From Chloroflexota bacterium (lineage in GTDB: Bacteria; Chloroflexota; Limnocylindria; Limnocylindrales; CSP1-4), in contig JAJYDP010000058.1 of assembly GCA_021777365.1 (NCBI GenBank), forward strand, positions 1-13,440: a stretch of DNA of 13,440 bases, given 5' to 3'. Shown here piece by piece: positions 7,372-13,440 of this stretch. Under the pieces are notes generated by a model. The model made no database searches and was not told the DNA's origin. It saw only the letters and a list, made by a program, of their open reading frames with translations. Both the position numbers and the translations under genes were made by a program. Positions within the stretch are counted from its first letter, which is position 1, and each line of letters starts with the position of its first letter.

Positions 7372-7579
7372 GGGCGGCGATCCCTTCGAGTGGGTGGTTG
7401 GGCAACGTGGCAGGCGCGATCGACGGCCGATAGTGTTCGGTCGCGCCGCGCGCGCTCGGTAGGGCCCAGCGGTGGGGCCAGCCCGGGGAATGACGACCGG
7501 AGGACGCGTATGGGACCTGCGTACTGCGGACCGCTGTTCGGGAGCGTCTTGCGGCCGAATGGCGGGCAGGCCGCCGTGC
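7372..7579. promoter_or_regulatory. 208-nt gap ahead of the flagellar operon, probable promoter region
   Basis: This is the only sizeable non-coding gap between the c-di-GMP genes and the LuxR-flagellar run, so it is the most likely place for the operon promoter and for the end of the upstream transcript. I found no convincing -35/-10 pair on the minus strand. Two short GC hairpins are visible: a 5-bp stem 7561-7565/7571-7575 a few bases beyond the HD-GYP stop, and a 5-bp stem 7463-7467/7475-7479. Neither has a T-run. The promoter role is inferred from position. Confidence 0.4.
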
Positions 7580-8590
7580 TCAGCTCACCGCGCGCAGTCC
7601 GTCCCAGCCGCCCAGCATCTCGATGAATGCCGCGAGGAGGTCGTCAGCGAACTGCCCGGGGTGTGCGAAGCGCATCCCGCGACAGGCGTCGAACGTCGAC
7701 AGCGGCTGGCGGCCGAGGCAGCCCGAGGTCAGCGCGTCGAACTCGTCGGCAATGCCCGCGATCTGAGCATCGAGCGGGAGCTGGCTGGCCTTGCGTCCAG
7801 CGGGATAGCCGGAGCCGTCGACCCGCTCGTGGTGCTCGAGGATCACATGGGCATACGACGGCGTTTCACCGAGGGCCTGAGTCACGATGGCGTAGCCCAC
7901 CGCGGGGTGCTTGCGCAAGGCACGTGCCGCCAGTGGGTCGAGCTGTTCACCGTCCTGGAGGACGCGGGTCGGGATGGTGGTCAGGCCGATGTCGCAGAGG
8001 AGGGCGCCACGTCCCACGTCGCGCAGCAGGTCCAATGCGCTGATGCCCACGCGCTTGGCCAGCGACAGCGCGAGGATGGCGCTGTGGATCGCGTGGTTGT
8101 GGGTGACCTGGTGGCGTTGCATGGACGCCACCATGCCCCACAGGAGGTCGTCCTCCTGCATCAGGACGTTGGTCAGCAGATCCATGGTGTCCTGCATGAG
8201 GTGGGCTTCGTCGCTGCTGAAGGACGCGACCGAGCGGAACGACGGCGCGATGATCGATGAGGCGATCGCGTAGGCTTCGCGCGACCGATCGATGGGCCGG
8301 AGGCTGCGGTCCTCCAGTGTCCGCTCCAGGCTGACCGTCAGCATGCGCCGCAACAGGTACGCGTCCGATTCGCGGACCAGGAGCGGGATGCCCTCGCGAG
8401 CCCTGGCGCGCAGGGTCTCCGGCGACGCACCGGTGCTTGCGTAGAGCACCGGCCAGCGGCGCCCTCGCACGAAGATGTCGCAGGGGATCTCGTCGAGCCG
8501 GGCCAGATACGACCAGAGCACCGGCACGTAACCGGTGAGCTCGATCTGCTGGACCTGCGGCGCATCTCCGGCGGCCCGAAAGGCCTGCAT
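7580..8590 (-). CDS. HD-GYP-like protein with degenerate HD dyad
   Basis: HD-GYP proteins are metal-dependent c-di-GMP phosphodiesterases. The product is 336 residues. The N-terminal 85 residues resemble the small domain often found before HD-GYP (YVPV at 21-24, then FVRGRRWPVLYAS at 40-52, ending in a RESDAYLLRRML helix). The HD-GYP region spans about 155-325: His166 in THNHAIHS, His228 in RKHPAVGYAIV, His253-His254 in EHHERVDGSGYPAG, and Asp in IADEFDALTS are present. The central HDIGK, however, reads CDIGL: Cys199 replaces the metal-binding His and Leu203 the Lys. Hydrolysis is therefore uncertain; it may be a c-di-GMP sensor or have altered metal use. ATG at 8590, 2 nt after the upstream stop, has AGGTG 4 nt before it; GTG 8596 is a less likely alternative. 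Probably co-transcribed with the GGDEF-EAL gene. Confidence 0.9.
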   Translation of the reverse strand: MQAFRAAGDAPQVQQIELTGYVPVLWSYLARLDEIPCDIFVRGRRWPVLYASTGASPETLRARAREGIPLLVRESDAYLLRRMLTVSLERTLEDRSLRPIDRSREAYAIASSIIAPSFRSVASFSSDEAHLMQDTMDLLTNVLMQEDDLLWGMVASMQRHQVTHNHAIHSAILALSLAKRVGISALDLLRDVGRGALLCDIGLTTIPTRVLQDGEQLDPLAARALRKHPAVGYAIVTQALGETPSYAHVILEHHERVDGSGYPAGRKASQLPLDAQIAGIADEFDALTSGCLGRQPLSTFDACRGMRFAHPGQFADDLLAAFIEMLGGWDGLRAVS

Positions 8591-8592
8591 GG

Positions 8593-10434
8593 TCACCTGC
8601 TGCCCGCGGGCAAGGCCAGGCGCGCTGGCGCGACGTCGGGCATCCCGGGAGGGACGCCGGCACGAAGCGATGGACTCGTGGCCAGCCGTGTCCGCAACCA
8701 GGGCTCGAGGACCTCCGGCGGCACCGGACGGCTGATGAAGTAACCCTGGGCGTCGTCGACGCCGAGTCGCGCGAGCATCTCGAGGGTGGCGGCGTCCTCG
8801 ACACCCTCGGCGACCACCTCCTTTCCGAACCGGTGCCCGAGAGCCACCACCGTTTCCACGATCGCCGCGTCGGTCGGCTCCTGGAGTGCATGAGTCACGA
8901 AGCCGCGATCGATCTTGAGCGTGGTGGCACACAGGTACCGCAGCTGCGCGAGCGAGGAGTAGCCGGTCCCGAAGTCGTCGATCGCGAGCGTCACGCCCAG
9001 CGCTGAGAGACGCTCGGCGAGCCAGATCGCCTGCTTGGGATCGCCGAAGAGGCCGTTCTCCGTGATCTCGAGCTGCAGTTCGGGCCCTTCGAGCTGGTAG
9101 CGGATGAGGGCCGCCGCAAGCGCGGCCGGGAACTGCTCGTCGAGCAGGCTTGCGCGGCTGATGTTGATCGCGACGCGGATGGCCGCGAGGGGGGTACCTC
9201 TCCACGCGGCCACCTGCCGACACGCCAGCTCGAGCACTGCCAGGTCCAGTTCGCGGATGAGCCCGGAGCCCTCCGCGAACGGGATGAACTCGGACGGCGG
9301 CAGCACGCCACGCTGAGGGTGGTTCCACCGCACCAGCGCCTCCATGGCGTGGACCCTCCCGTCATGCAGTCTTAGCCACGGCTGGAAGTGGAGTGCCAGC
9401 TGGCCGGCGCGGATCGCCTTGCGCAGATCCGCCAGGTGCGCATAGGTGGCCGGGCGCGGCGCGGACAGGTCCGCCTCGAAGAAGGCGATACCCAGGTGGT
9501 TCCGTTTGGCGCGCTGCAGGGCCAGGTCGGCCTGTCGCAGCAGTTGGGCCGGGTCATCGGCCTCGCCCTCGGGCGCCAGTGCGATCCCGATCGACACACT
9601 GACGGCAAGACGCTGGCCGGCCAGCGCGAGCGGACGATCGATCGCGCGTTGAAGGTGCTGCGCGACGAGCCAGGCCCCTTCGGCGTGCCCGATGTCGGGC
9701 AGCACCACGGCGAACTCATCGCCTCCCAGACGCACCACGGTGTCGCCGGGCCGCACGGCGCGTGACAGGCGTCTGGCGATTCGAGCGAGCAGCTGGTCGC
9801 CGACCTCGAGCCCGAACGCGTCGTTTATCTCGCCGAACGCATCGAGGTCGAGAATGAGCAGCCCCAGTGGCCGGTCGTGCGATCTGACCAGTCGCAACCC
9901 GGCCTCCACGGCGTCGCGAAGAACCGTCCGGCCGGGCAGCCTGGTAACGGCGTCGCGATCGAGCCGGTGCCGCAGCCTGGCCACTGCGCGCACATGCGTG
10001 GTGACATCGATCGCCGCCACGAGCTGATCGCCCAGCGACTCGGCCCCGTCTGCCAGTCGGGTGCCTTGCAGGCGCAGCCAGCGCGGATCGCCCGCTGGGC
10101 GTGCCGTGCGACACTGGGTGCGCCAGTCGCCTGGCTCATCGAAGCTGTGCCGTACCGCCGCCTCGACCTCCGCTCGGTCGGCCGGGTGGATGGCCTTCAG
10201 CCAGCCGAGACCGAGCGCCGCGTGTCCGACTTGCGCAGTGAGACGCGCCCACGCCGCGTTGGCGAACGTGCACCCGCCTTCGCGGCCGAGCACGAGGAGC
10301 CCGACGGGGACCTGCAGTGCCAGCCGCCGGAGGTCTGCCGGGAGCGCGCGATCTGGCGCCTCCGCCGGCCCGATCCGCGAGGCCGACTCGGGACGGCCTG
10401 TCGATGCAGCGGGCGCGGATGACGCGTGTCTCAC
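8593..10434 (-). CDS. PAS-GGDEF-EAL protein, bifunctional c-di-GMP synthase/phosphodiesterase
   Basis: The 613-residue product (from GTG 10434) has an N-terminal PAS domain (about 33-150, with FANAAWARLT and IHPADRAEVE), a GGDEF domain (about 155-325) and an EAL domain (about 332-585). GGDEF is intact (residues 237-241, RLGGDEFAVVLPD), with an RPGD inhibitory I-site (228-231) five residues before it. The EAL side keeps EALVRW (365-370), Asn424 in INIS, Glu456 in EITE, DDFGTGYSSL (486-495), Lys507 in LKID, EGVED (543-547) and Gln563. Both synthesis and hydrolysis of c-di-GMP look chemically possible; the PAS domain should sense the input. No membrane segments, so cytoplasmic. The start is uncertain: GTG 10434 overlaps a stop in another frame (GTGTGA) and has a poor ribosome binding site; ATG 10710 in the same frame gives a non-PAS-like Arg-rich extension. 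Confidence 0.92.
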   Translation of the reverse strand: MRHASSAPAASTGRPESASRIGPAEAPDRALPADLRRLALQVPVGLLVLGREGGCTFANAAWARLTAQVGHAALGLGWLKAIHPADRAEVEAAVRHSFDEPGDWRTQCRTARPAGDPRWLRLQGTRLADGAESLGDQLVAAIDVTTHVRAVARLRHRLDRDAVTRLPGRTVLRDAVEAGLRLVRSHDRPLGLLILDLDAFGEINDAFGLEVGDQLLARIARRLSRAVRPGDTVVRLGGDEFAVVLPDIGHAEGAWLVAQHLQRAIDRPLALAGQRLAVSVSIGIALAPEGEADDPAQLLRQADLALQRAKRNHLGIAFFEADLSAPRPATYAHLADLRKAIRAGQLALHFQPWLRLHDGRVHAMEALVRWNHPQRGVLPPSEFIPFAEGSGLIRELDLAVLELACRQVAAWRGTPLAAIRVAINISRASLLDEQFPAALAAALIRYQLEGPELQLEITENGLFGDPKQAIWLAERLSALGVTLAIDDFGTGYSSLAQLRYLCATTLKIDRGFVTHALQEPTDAAIVETVVALGHRFGKEVVAEGVEDAATLEMLARLGVDDAQGYFISRPVPPEVLEPWLRTRLATSPSLRAGVPPGMPDVAPARLALPAGSR

Positions 10435-10627
10435 ACCTCGGGAGTCGGTCGTCCGCCGCCGCGGGTAAAGGGCAGGGCGACGCCGGCGTCCCGGCGCAGA
10501 GCACGACGGGGCGGAAGTTCGGGTTGTACGGCCCCCCGGACTGCGGCCTGAACAGCATCGTCGGACCGCCCGGCCCGAGCTCGAGCAGGTCGGGTGAGCC
10601 GGCCACACGTTGCAGGGACAGGGCCAT
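10431..10627 (-). CDS. Doubtful small ORF with good RBS and apparent one-base frame break
   Basis: ATG at 10627 is preceded by GAGGGG about 7 nt upstream, the best ribosome binding site in this part of the window. The first about 45 codons (MALSLQRVAGSPDLLELG, later RPQSGGPYNPNFRPVVLCAG) have G/C at nearly all third positions and look like protein. After about 10490 the coding look moves to the next frame, which reads DAGVALPFTRGGGRPTPEV and ends in TGA at 10433-10431, overlapping the GTG start of the GGDEF-EAL gene. With one extra base the two pieces would make a 65-residue protein. As written, the original frame runs on to 10136 inside the next gene. It may be a sequencing indel, a decayed gene, or the true leader of the next protein. 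I recognise no family. Confidence 0.35.
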
Positions 10628-10896
10628 GACTCGGTCCCCTCTCTCCTCGACGCGGGTCGCCGGCCTCGATACGCCGCCACGTGTCGCCAGTCGATCGTCG
10701 CACGCGGCATGGCGCGCGATCATCGGGGCTCTCCCCGAACTGCCTCGACAACAGTCCTGGGTCAGTTGCCGGATCGAGTCCTCCGCCGACGAGACGGCCT
10801 CATCGGACAGGCCGCGCTCGGCCCGGGCAGGCGTCGGGGTGATCCGCCGACGCTCGGGGCAAGGCAGGGCCCCGAGCTGCCCCTCCGGTCAGGCAG
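10628..10896. other. 269-nt gap between MFS transporter and the c-di-GMP genes
   Basis: No gene with a start codon is supported here, although one minus-strand frame happens to stay open. It contains a 9-bp hairpin near the MFS end (10852-10877) and a 6-bp hairpin with a four-base loop (10723-10728/10733-10738). It should also hold the promoter of the GGDEF-EAL/HD-GYP pair, but no clear -35/-10 elements are visible. Confidence 0.4.
10852..10877 (-). terminator. GC-rich hairpin after the MFS gene, possible terminator
   Basis: Perfect 9-bp inverted repeat, gctcggggc (10852-10860) and gccccgagc (10869-10877), with an 8-nt loop, starting about 20 nt past the MFS stop codon. There is no T-run on the minus strand, so it would be a T-less or attenuating structure rather than a classical intrinsic terminator. 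Confidence 0.45.
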
Positions 10897-12159
10897 TCAC
10901 CGTGCGGCGGCCGTGGCCGCCCTCGCCGCGACCTCCTCCTCGGGCGGCAGCCCGCGGAAGAACCCCCAGTACAACACGGCGTTCGCCAGCTGCAGGGCCC
11001 CGGCGATCACGAACGGCAGCGACAGGCTGACCTCGTCGAAGAGGTAGCCGGCGGCGAGCGGGGCGACGGCCATGGTCGCCTGGCTCGGCAGGTTCGACAG
11101 CGCCCCCACCGCCGCGCGCTCCCCCGGGTCGGCCATGGCCAGGACGTACGACTGGCGCAGTGGCATGCCGATGCGCTGGACGACCATGCGGACCAGGTAC
11201 ACCGCGCCCGCCGCCAGGAATGAGGGCGCCATCACCATCGGGACGAGCAGCACGGCCTGTACCACCCGCACCATGGTCACCGTGCGTACCAGTCCCCAGC
11301 GCCGGGCGAACCTGGCTGCCGTCAGGGTCGATGCCGCCGTCGCCGCGTTGATGACGGCGAAGAGCACGCCGATCTGCCCGGGCCCGACGCCGTAGCGGCG
11401 GAAGAACCAGTAGGTCACGAACGGCCCGAACATCCCGACCGCCAGGCCGTTGACGCTGTTGGTCGCCCAGAGGCGCACCAGCAGGGGCATCGAGCGCCGC
11501 GGGAGACGCAGTCCCGGGCCGCGTCCGTCGGTGGACGGCGTCCGCCGGGGCTCCCGGAGTCCGAGCGCCAGGAGGCCGGCGGCGGCGGCGAGCACCGCCG
11601 TGGCGAGGAACGGGAGGCGGAACGCCGCGGTCGCCGCTTCGCCGCCCGGTCCCCCCTGGCCGGCCAGCAGCGCGAGCGGACCGCCGATCAGGGCGCCCAC
11701 GCTCGACGCGAAGGCAAGCCGGCCGAACGCGACGTTGCGCCGCACCGGTGGCGTGATCTCGGTCACCAGCGCCTGCTCGGCCGGCTGATACGGCCCCACC
11801 ATGCCCGCACCCGCACCCGTCCCCCGGCCGAAGCTCCCCACGGAGGCGGCGAGGAACAGCACGGCCGGGGCGCGCGAGAACGCGAACACGACCCCCGCCA
11901 GGGCCGCGAGCAGAGGCACGGCGACCAGGAACGGCTTGCGGCCGACGCGGTCGGAGGCGAGGCCGATGGCGGTCGACAGCACGGCGGTCGCGATGCCCAC
12001 GGCGACGGCGAGCTCGCCCAGCTGCAGCGCGCTGAAGCCGATCATGGCCAGGTACACGGGCACCACCACGCCGGCGAGCGCGCGCGACGCGCTCATGAAC
12101 AGGCGCGCGGTGACCACGATGGTGATGTTGCGGTTGCGGGGCCGGTGGGCCAGGATCAC
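10897..12159 (-). CDS. MFS transporter, substrate unknown
   Basis: A 420-residue membrane protein of the major facilitator superfamily with about twelve hydrophobic helices in two halves, joined by a polar central loop at about residues 202-224. Motif A between helices 2 and 3 is clear: GLASDRVGRKPF (about 66-77). The cytoplasmic N-terminus is short and basic (HRPRNRNIT). The family includes drug efflux and nutrient uptake systems; nothing in the sequence points to the substrate. GTG at 12159 is chosen because helix 1 begins about 12 residues later; ATG 12258 in the same frame would add 33 residues encoded by a 9-bp tandem repeat and seems less likely. No clear ribosome binding site is visible for either. 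It is not functionally tied to the flagellar genes as far as can be seen, and a hairpin separates it from them. Confidence 0.88.
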   Translation of the reverse strand: MILAHRPRNRNITIVVTARLFMSASRALAGVVVPVYLAMIGFSALQLGELAVAVGIATAVLSTAIGLASDRVGRKPFLVAVPLLAALAGVVFAFSRAPAVLFLAASVGSFGRGTGAGAGMVGPYQPAEQALVTEITPPVRRNVAFGRLAFASSVGALIGGPLALLAGQGGPGGEAATAAFRLPFLATAVLAAAAGLLALGLREPRRTPSTDGRGPGLRLPRRSMPLLVRLWATNSVNGLAVGMFGPFVTYWFFRRYGVGPGQIGVLFAVINAATAASTLTAARFARRWGLVRTVTMVRVVQAVLLVPMVMAPSFLAAGAVYLVRMVVQRIGMPLRQSYVLAMADPGERAAVGALSNLPSQATMAVAPLAAGYLFDEVSLSLPFVIAGALQLANAVLYWGFFRGLPPEEEVAARAATAAAR

Positions 12160-12180
12160 GACTCGACCGTCATGAGTTCG

Positions 12181-12217
12181 CTGGTGGCCCGTGGTGGCCG
12201 TGGTGGCCGTGGTGCCG
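12181..12217. repeat. Short 9-bp tandem repeat array
   Basis: About four consecutive copies of a 9-bp unit near gtggtggcc, with two exact copies at 12191-12199 and 12200-12208, and variants on either side (ctggtggcc at 12181-12189 and gtggtgccg at 12209-12217). It lies just upstream of the chosen MFS start. Confidence 0.7.
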
Positions 12218-12344
12218 CGGATTCCGCCCGTTCCCTCCTGTTGACCGCACCCCTGCATTGTCGTCTCGGGCGCCCTCACCCGTCCTGCACCGACCGGGCC
12301 GGGATGCGCGCGGCGCGGATGCCGTGTAGGATGCGCGGGCCCGT

Positions 12345-12376
12345 GAACCTGCGGCCACATCCGCGCTCGCAGGTTC
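12345..12376. promoter_or_regulatory. 9-bp inverted repeat, possible operator or 5'-UTR hairpin
   Basis: gaacctgcg (12345-12353) and cgcaggttc (12368-12376) are perfect inverted copies separated by 14 nt. The element begins 12 nt after a TAGGAT hexamer. It could be a two-half-site operator or a hairpin in the leader of the plus-strand transcript. Function is inferred from position and symmetry only. Confidence 0.4.
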
Positions 12377-12529
12377 CGTGCACCATCTGGCCGGGCTCGG
12401 CAGCGGGAGATAGCGTCGCGGACGCGGCGCTCGGGGCACGTCTCCCCCGCCGAACGACTCGCGGGATCATGTCTTCGCTCCCGCGGCCCCCGGCCCGGCA
12501 CCGAGGCCGCGCTGACCCGCGCGCGGCAG

Positions 12530-13440
12530 GTGCCCGCTAGGGGAGAGAAGACCACGCGACCACAGCGGATCCGTCCGTTGCGGCTCCCTGCCCTCCACGA
12601 CCTCGATGGGTCCGGTCCGGGGAACGCGACGAGACCATCCCGCCTGGGCAACGCGGCGTCGCACCTCGGGCGCGCTTCGGCACGCGTCGGGGCTGCCTCG
12701 CATCGCCCTGGCAGCAAGTCACGACATCTCGGGGCGAGATCGCTCCGCCTGGGACTAGCACCCGCCCGCCTCGGCGTTGCCTCGGCGCGCTCGGCGGCCG
12801 CCGAGGCCCGGCGTGCGAGGTCGCCGCGACTGATCGTGGCGCTGGGTGTGCTCAGCATTGCCCTGGTGGCGCATCCGGTGGTGGCCGGCATCGCGATGCC
12901 CGGGTCTCCCGCGCCGCCGGAGTCACCCGCGTCCCCGGCGTCCATCGTCCCGCGCCGGCCTGTGCCGCCGCTCACGACCGCGGTCGCGTACCCCGGGCGC
13001 CCGGCGGAGGAGATGCTCGCGTCGCTCACGGTCGGCCCGGGCACCGACGCGGCGGTCGCCGGCAACACCGCGCCGGCGGCCGCGATCTCCGCGTCGGCGA
13101 CCGCGATCTCGGCGCCGGTGGCCGCGATCTCGGCGCCGGTGGCCGCGATCTCGGCGGGGCGGGGGGAGTCCGCACCGGCCTTGTCCCCCGCCCCCAGGCC
13201 CACCCCGCACCGGCCGCCCGACCAGGTGCCCCGACCCACATCGAGACCGGCCGCGCATGTCGCACCGCCGACCTCCCGGGCTGCCGGGAGACTGGATGGT
13301 CCGGCGCCCGCCATCCCGGGGATGCCGGCCCCGGAACTGGGCCAGGCCTCCACGTATGGGCCTTCCCATCCGGGCCTGATCGCCGTGCCGCGCCGGGGCC
13401 GCTGGCTGGTGGAGATCATCTGGCACGGGCGGTACGTGAT
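12530..13440 (+). CDS. Putative membrane-anchored protein with Arg-rich N-terminus and Pro/Ala stalk (partial, runs off right edge)
   Basis: The frame is open from 12347 to the end of the window; the first start codon in it is GTG 12530, giving 303 visible residues. Residues 1-100 are basic and rich in Arg, Leu, Gly, Ala and Ser (for example RLGNAASHLGRASARVGAAS). A single hydrophobic helix follows at about 101-122 (LIVALGVLSIALVAHPVVAG). Then a long Pro/Ala-rich stretch, expected outside the cell, contains four seven-residue repeats of AAISAPV type (184-211). The last 20 residues (LIAVPRRGRWLVEIIWHGRY) look like the start of a folded domain. I recognise no family. No good ribosome binding site precedes GTG 12530, so the start is uncertain; third-position G/C is clearly high from about 12830 on. 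Other frames here are Arg/Pro-rich and less protein-like. It is divergent from the MFS gene. Confidence 0.6.
   Translation, partial: MPARGEKTTRPQRIRPLRLPALHDLDGSGPGNATRPSRLGNAASHLGRASARVGAASHRPGSKSRHLGARSLRLGLAPARLGVASARSAAAEARRARSPRLIVALGVLSIALVAHPVVAGIAMPGSPAPPESPASPASIVPRRPVPPLTTAVAYPGRPAEEMLASLTVGPGTDAAVAGNTAPAAAISASATAISAPVAAISAPVAAISAGRGESAPALSPAPRPTPHRPPDQVPRPTSRPAAHVAPPTSRAAGRLDGPAPAIPGMPAPELGQASTYGPSHPGLIAVPRRGRWLVEIIWHGRYV
13079..13162. repeat. Four tandem 21-bp repeats in the stalk-coding region
   Basis: Units 13079-13099, 13100-13120, 13121-13141 and 13142-13162. The middle two differ only in the first base; the outer two diverge in their last third. The unit is in frame with the plus-strand gene and encodes AAISASA, TAISAPV, AAISAPV and AAISAGR. 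Confidence 0.9.

Larger units (their letters stand above)
12160..12529. other. Divergent intergenic region between MFS gene and plus-strand membrane protein
   Basis: About 370 nt that should contain promoters in both directions. It includes 9-bp tandem repeats (12181-12217), a TAGGAT hexamer at 12327-12332 that could be a plus-strand -10 element, and an inverted repeat at 12345-12376. A short plus-strand frame from GTG 12343 to TAG 12540 is open, but its third-position G/C is no higher than background, so I do not call it a gene. Confidence 0.45.

Noticed and set aside
7421..7435. gccgata on the plus strand, resembling the -10 element of flagellar sigma-28 promoters
   Set aside because: It points away from the flagellar genes, is not followed by a plus-strand gene, and has no TAAA element at the right distance upstream.
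10628..10896. c-di-GMP riboswitch in front of the GGDEF-EAL gene
   Set aside because: I could not find the conserved GEMM core or paired stems; only simple GC hairpins are present.
12327..12385. Possible tRNA because of a GGTTC-like segment next to a stem and an accatc 3' end
   Set aside because: No acceptor stem, D-arm or anticodon arm can be folded in the right spacing.
12343..12540. Short plus-strand frame from GTG 12343 ending just after GTG 12530, possible leader peptide or gene
   Set aside because: Third-position G/C is near background, there is no ribosome binding site, and the 9-bp inverted repeat lies inside it.
13079..13162. CRISPR-like repeats
   Set aside because: The four 21-bp units are directly adjacent without spacers and are in frame, so they are a coding tandem repeat.
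12846..13379. Arg/Pro-rich plus-strand frame of 177 codons
   Set aside because: It overlaps the frame from 12530, which has a clear membrane helix and a more protein-like C-terminal end; this frame has low-complexity Arg/Pro composition.
10897..13419. 840-codon minus-strand open frame extending the MFS protein upstream
   Set aside because: Only the part from 12159 down resembles a transporter; the upstream 400 residues are Arg/Ala/Gly-rich and lie opposite the better plus-strand frame from 12530.

Overview
This is a GC-rich (roughly 70% by eye), gene-dense bacterial window. Almost all of it is read on the minus strand. It carries the stator, switch and export-gate part of a flagellar gene cluster, followed upstream by a cyclic-di-GMP signalling pair, an MFS transporter and, divergently, the 5' part of a membrane-anchored protein on the plus strand. 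The gene order flbD-motA-motB-fliL-fliM-fliN-fliO-fliP-fliQ-fliR is the compact arrangement seen in Firmicutes, Thermotogae, and flagellated Chloroflexota and Actinomycetota. High GC, GTG starts and Ala/Pro-rich linkers make a flagellated Chloroflexota or Actinomycetota lineage plausible, but this is inference; no rRNA or taxonomic marker is present.

Layout, minus strand, in order of transcription from right to left: MFS transporter (10897-12159); a 269-nt gap with a GC-rich hairpin just after the transporter stop; a doubtful small ORF with a good ribosome binding site and an apparent frame break (10431-10627); a PAS-GGDEF-EAL protein (8593-10434); an HD-GYP-like protein whose HD dyad reads Cys-Asp (7580-8590); a 208-nt gap; a LuxR/NarL-type regulator (6622-7371); then flbD, motA, motB, fliL, fliM, fliN/fliY, fliO, fliP, fliQ and the start of fliR, which runs off the left edge. 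From the LuxR gene to fliR every junction is either a 1-4 nt overlap or a gap of at most 15 nt, so these eleven genes look like one operon with translational coupling.

On the plus strand, a frame opening at GTG 12530 runs off the right edge. It predicts an Arg-rich N-terminus, one membrane helix, a Pro/Ala-rich stalk containing four 21-bp tandem repeats, and the beginning of a folded region. About 370 nt lie between it and the divergent MFS gene; this gap has a 9-bp inverted repeat and a possible -10 element.

Functionally, MotA/MotB and FliL form the torque-generating stator, FlbD (SwrD family) probably supports stator function, FliM/FliN form the switch, and FliO/P/Q/R build the export gate. 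The adjacent c-di-GMP enzymes and the LuxR regulator, whose receiver lacks the usual acidic pair, are positioned to link second-messenger level or another signal to motility. The points most worth a second look are the degenerate HD-GYP domain next to an apparently intact GGDEF-EAL protein, the pseudo-receiver regulator at the head of the flagellar operon, the small frame-broken ORF, and the repeat-bearing membrane protein at the right edge.
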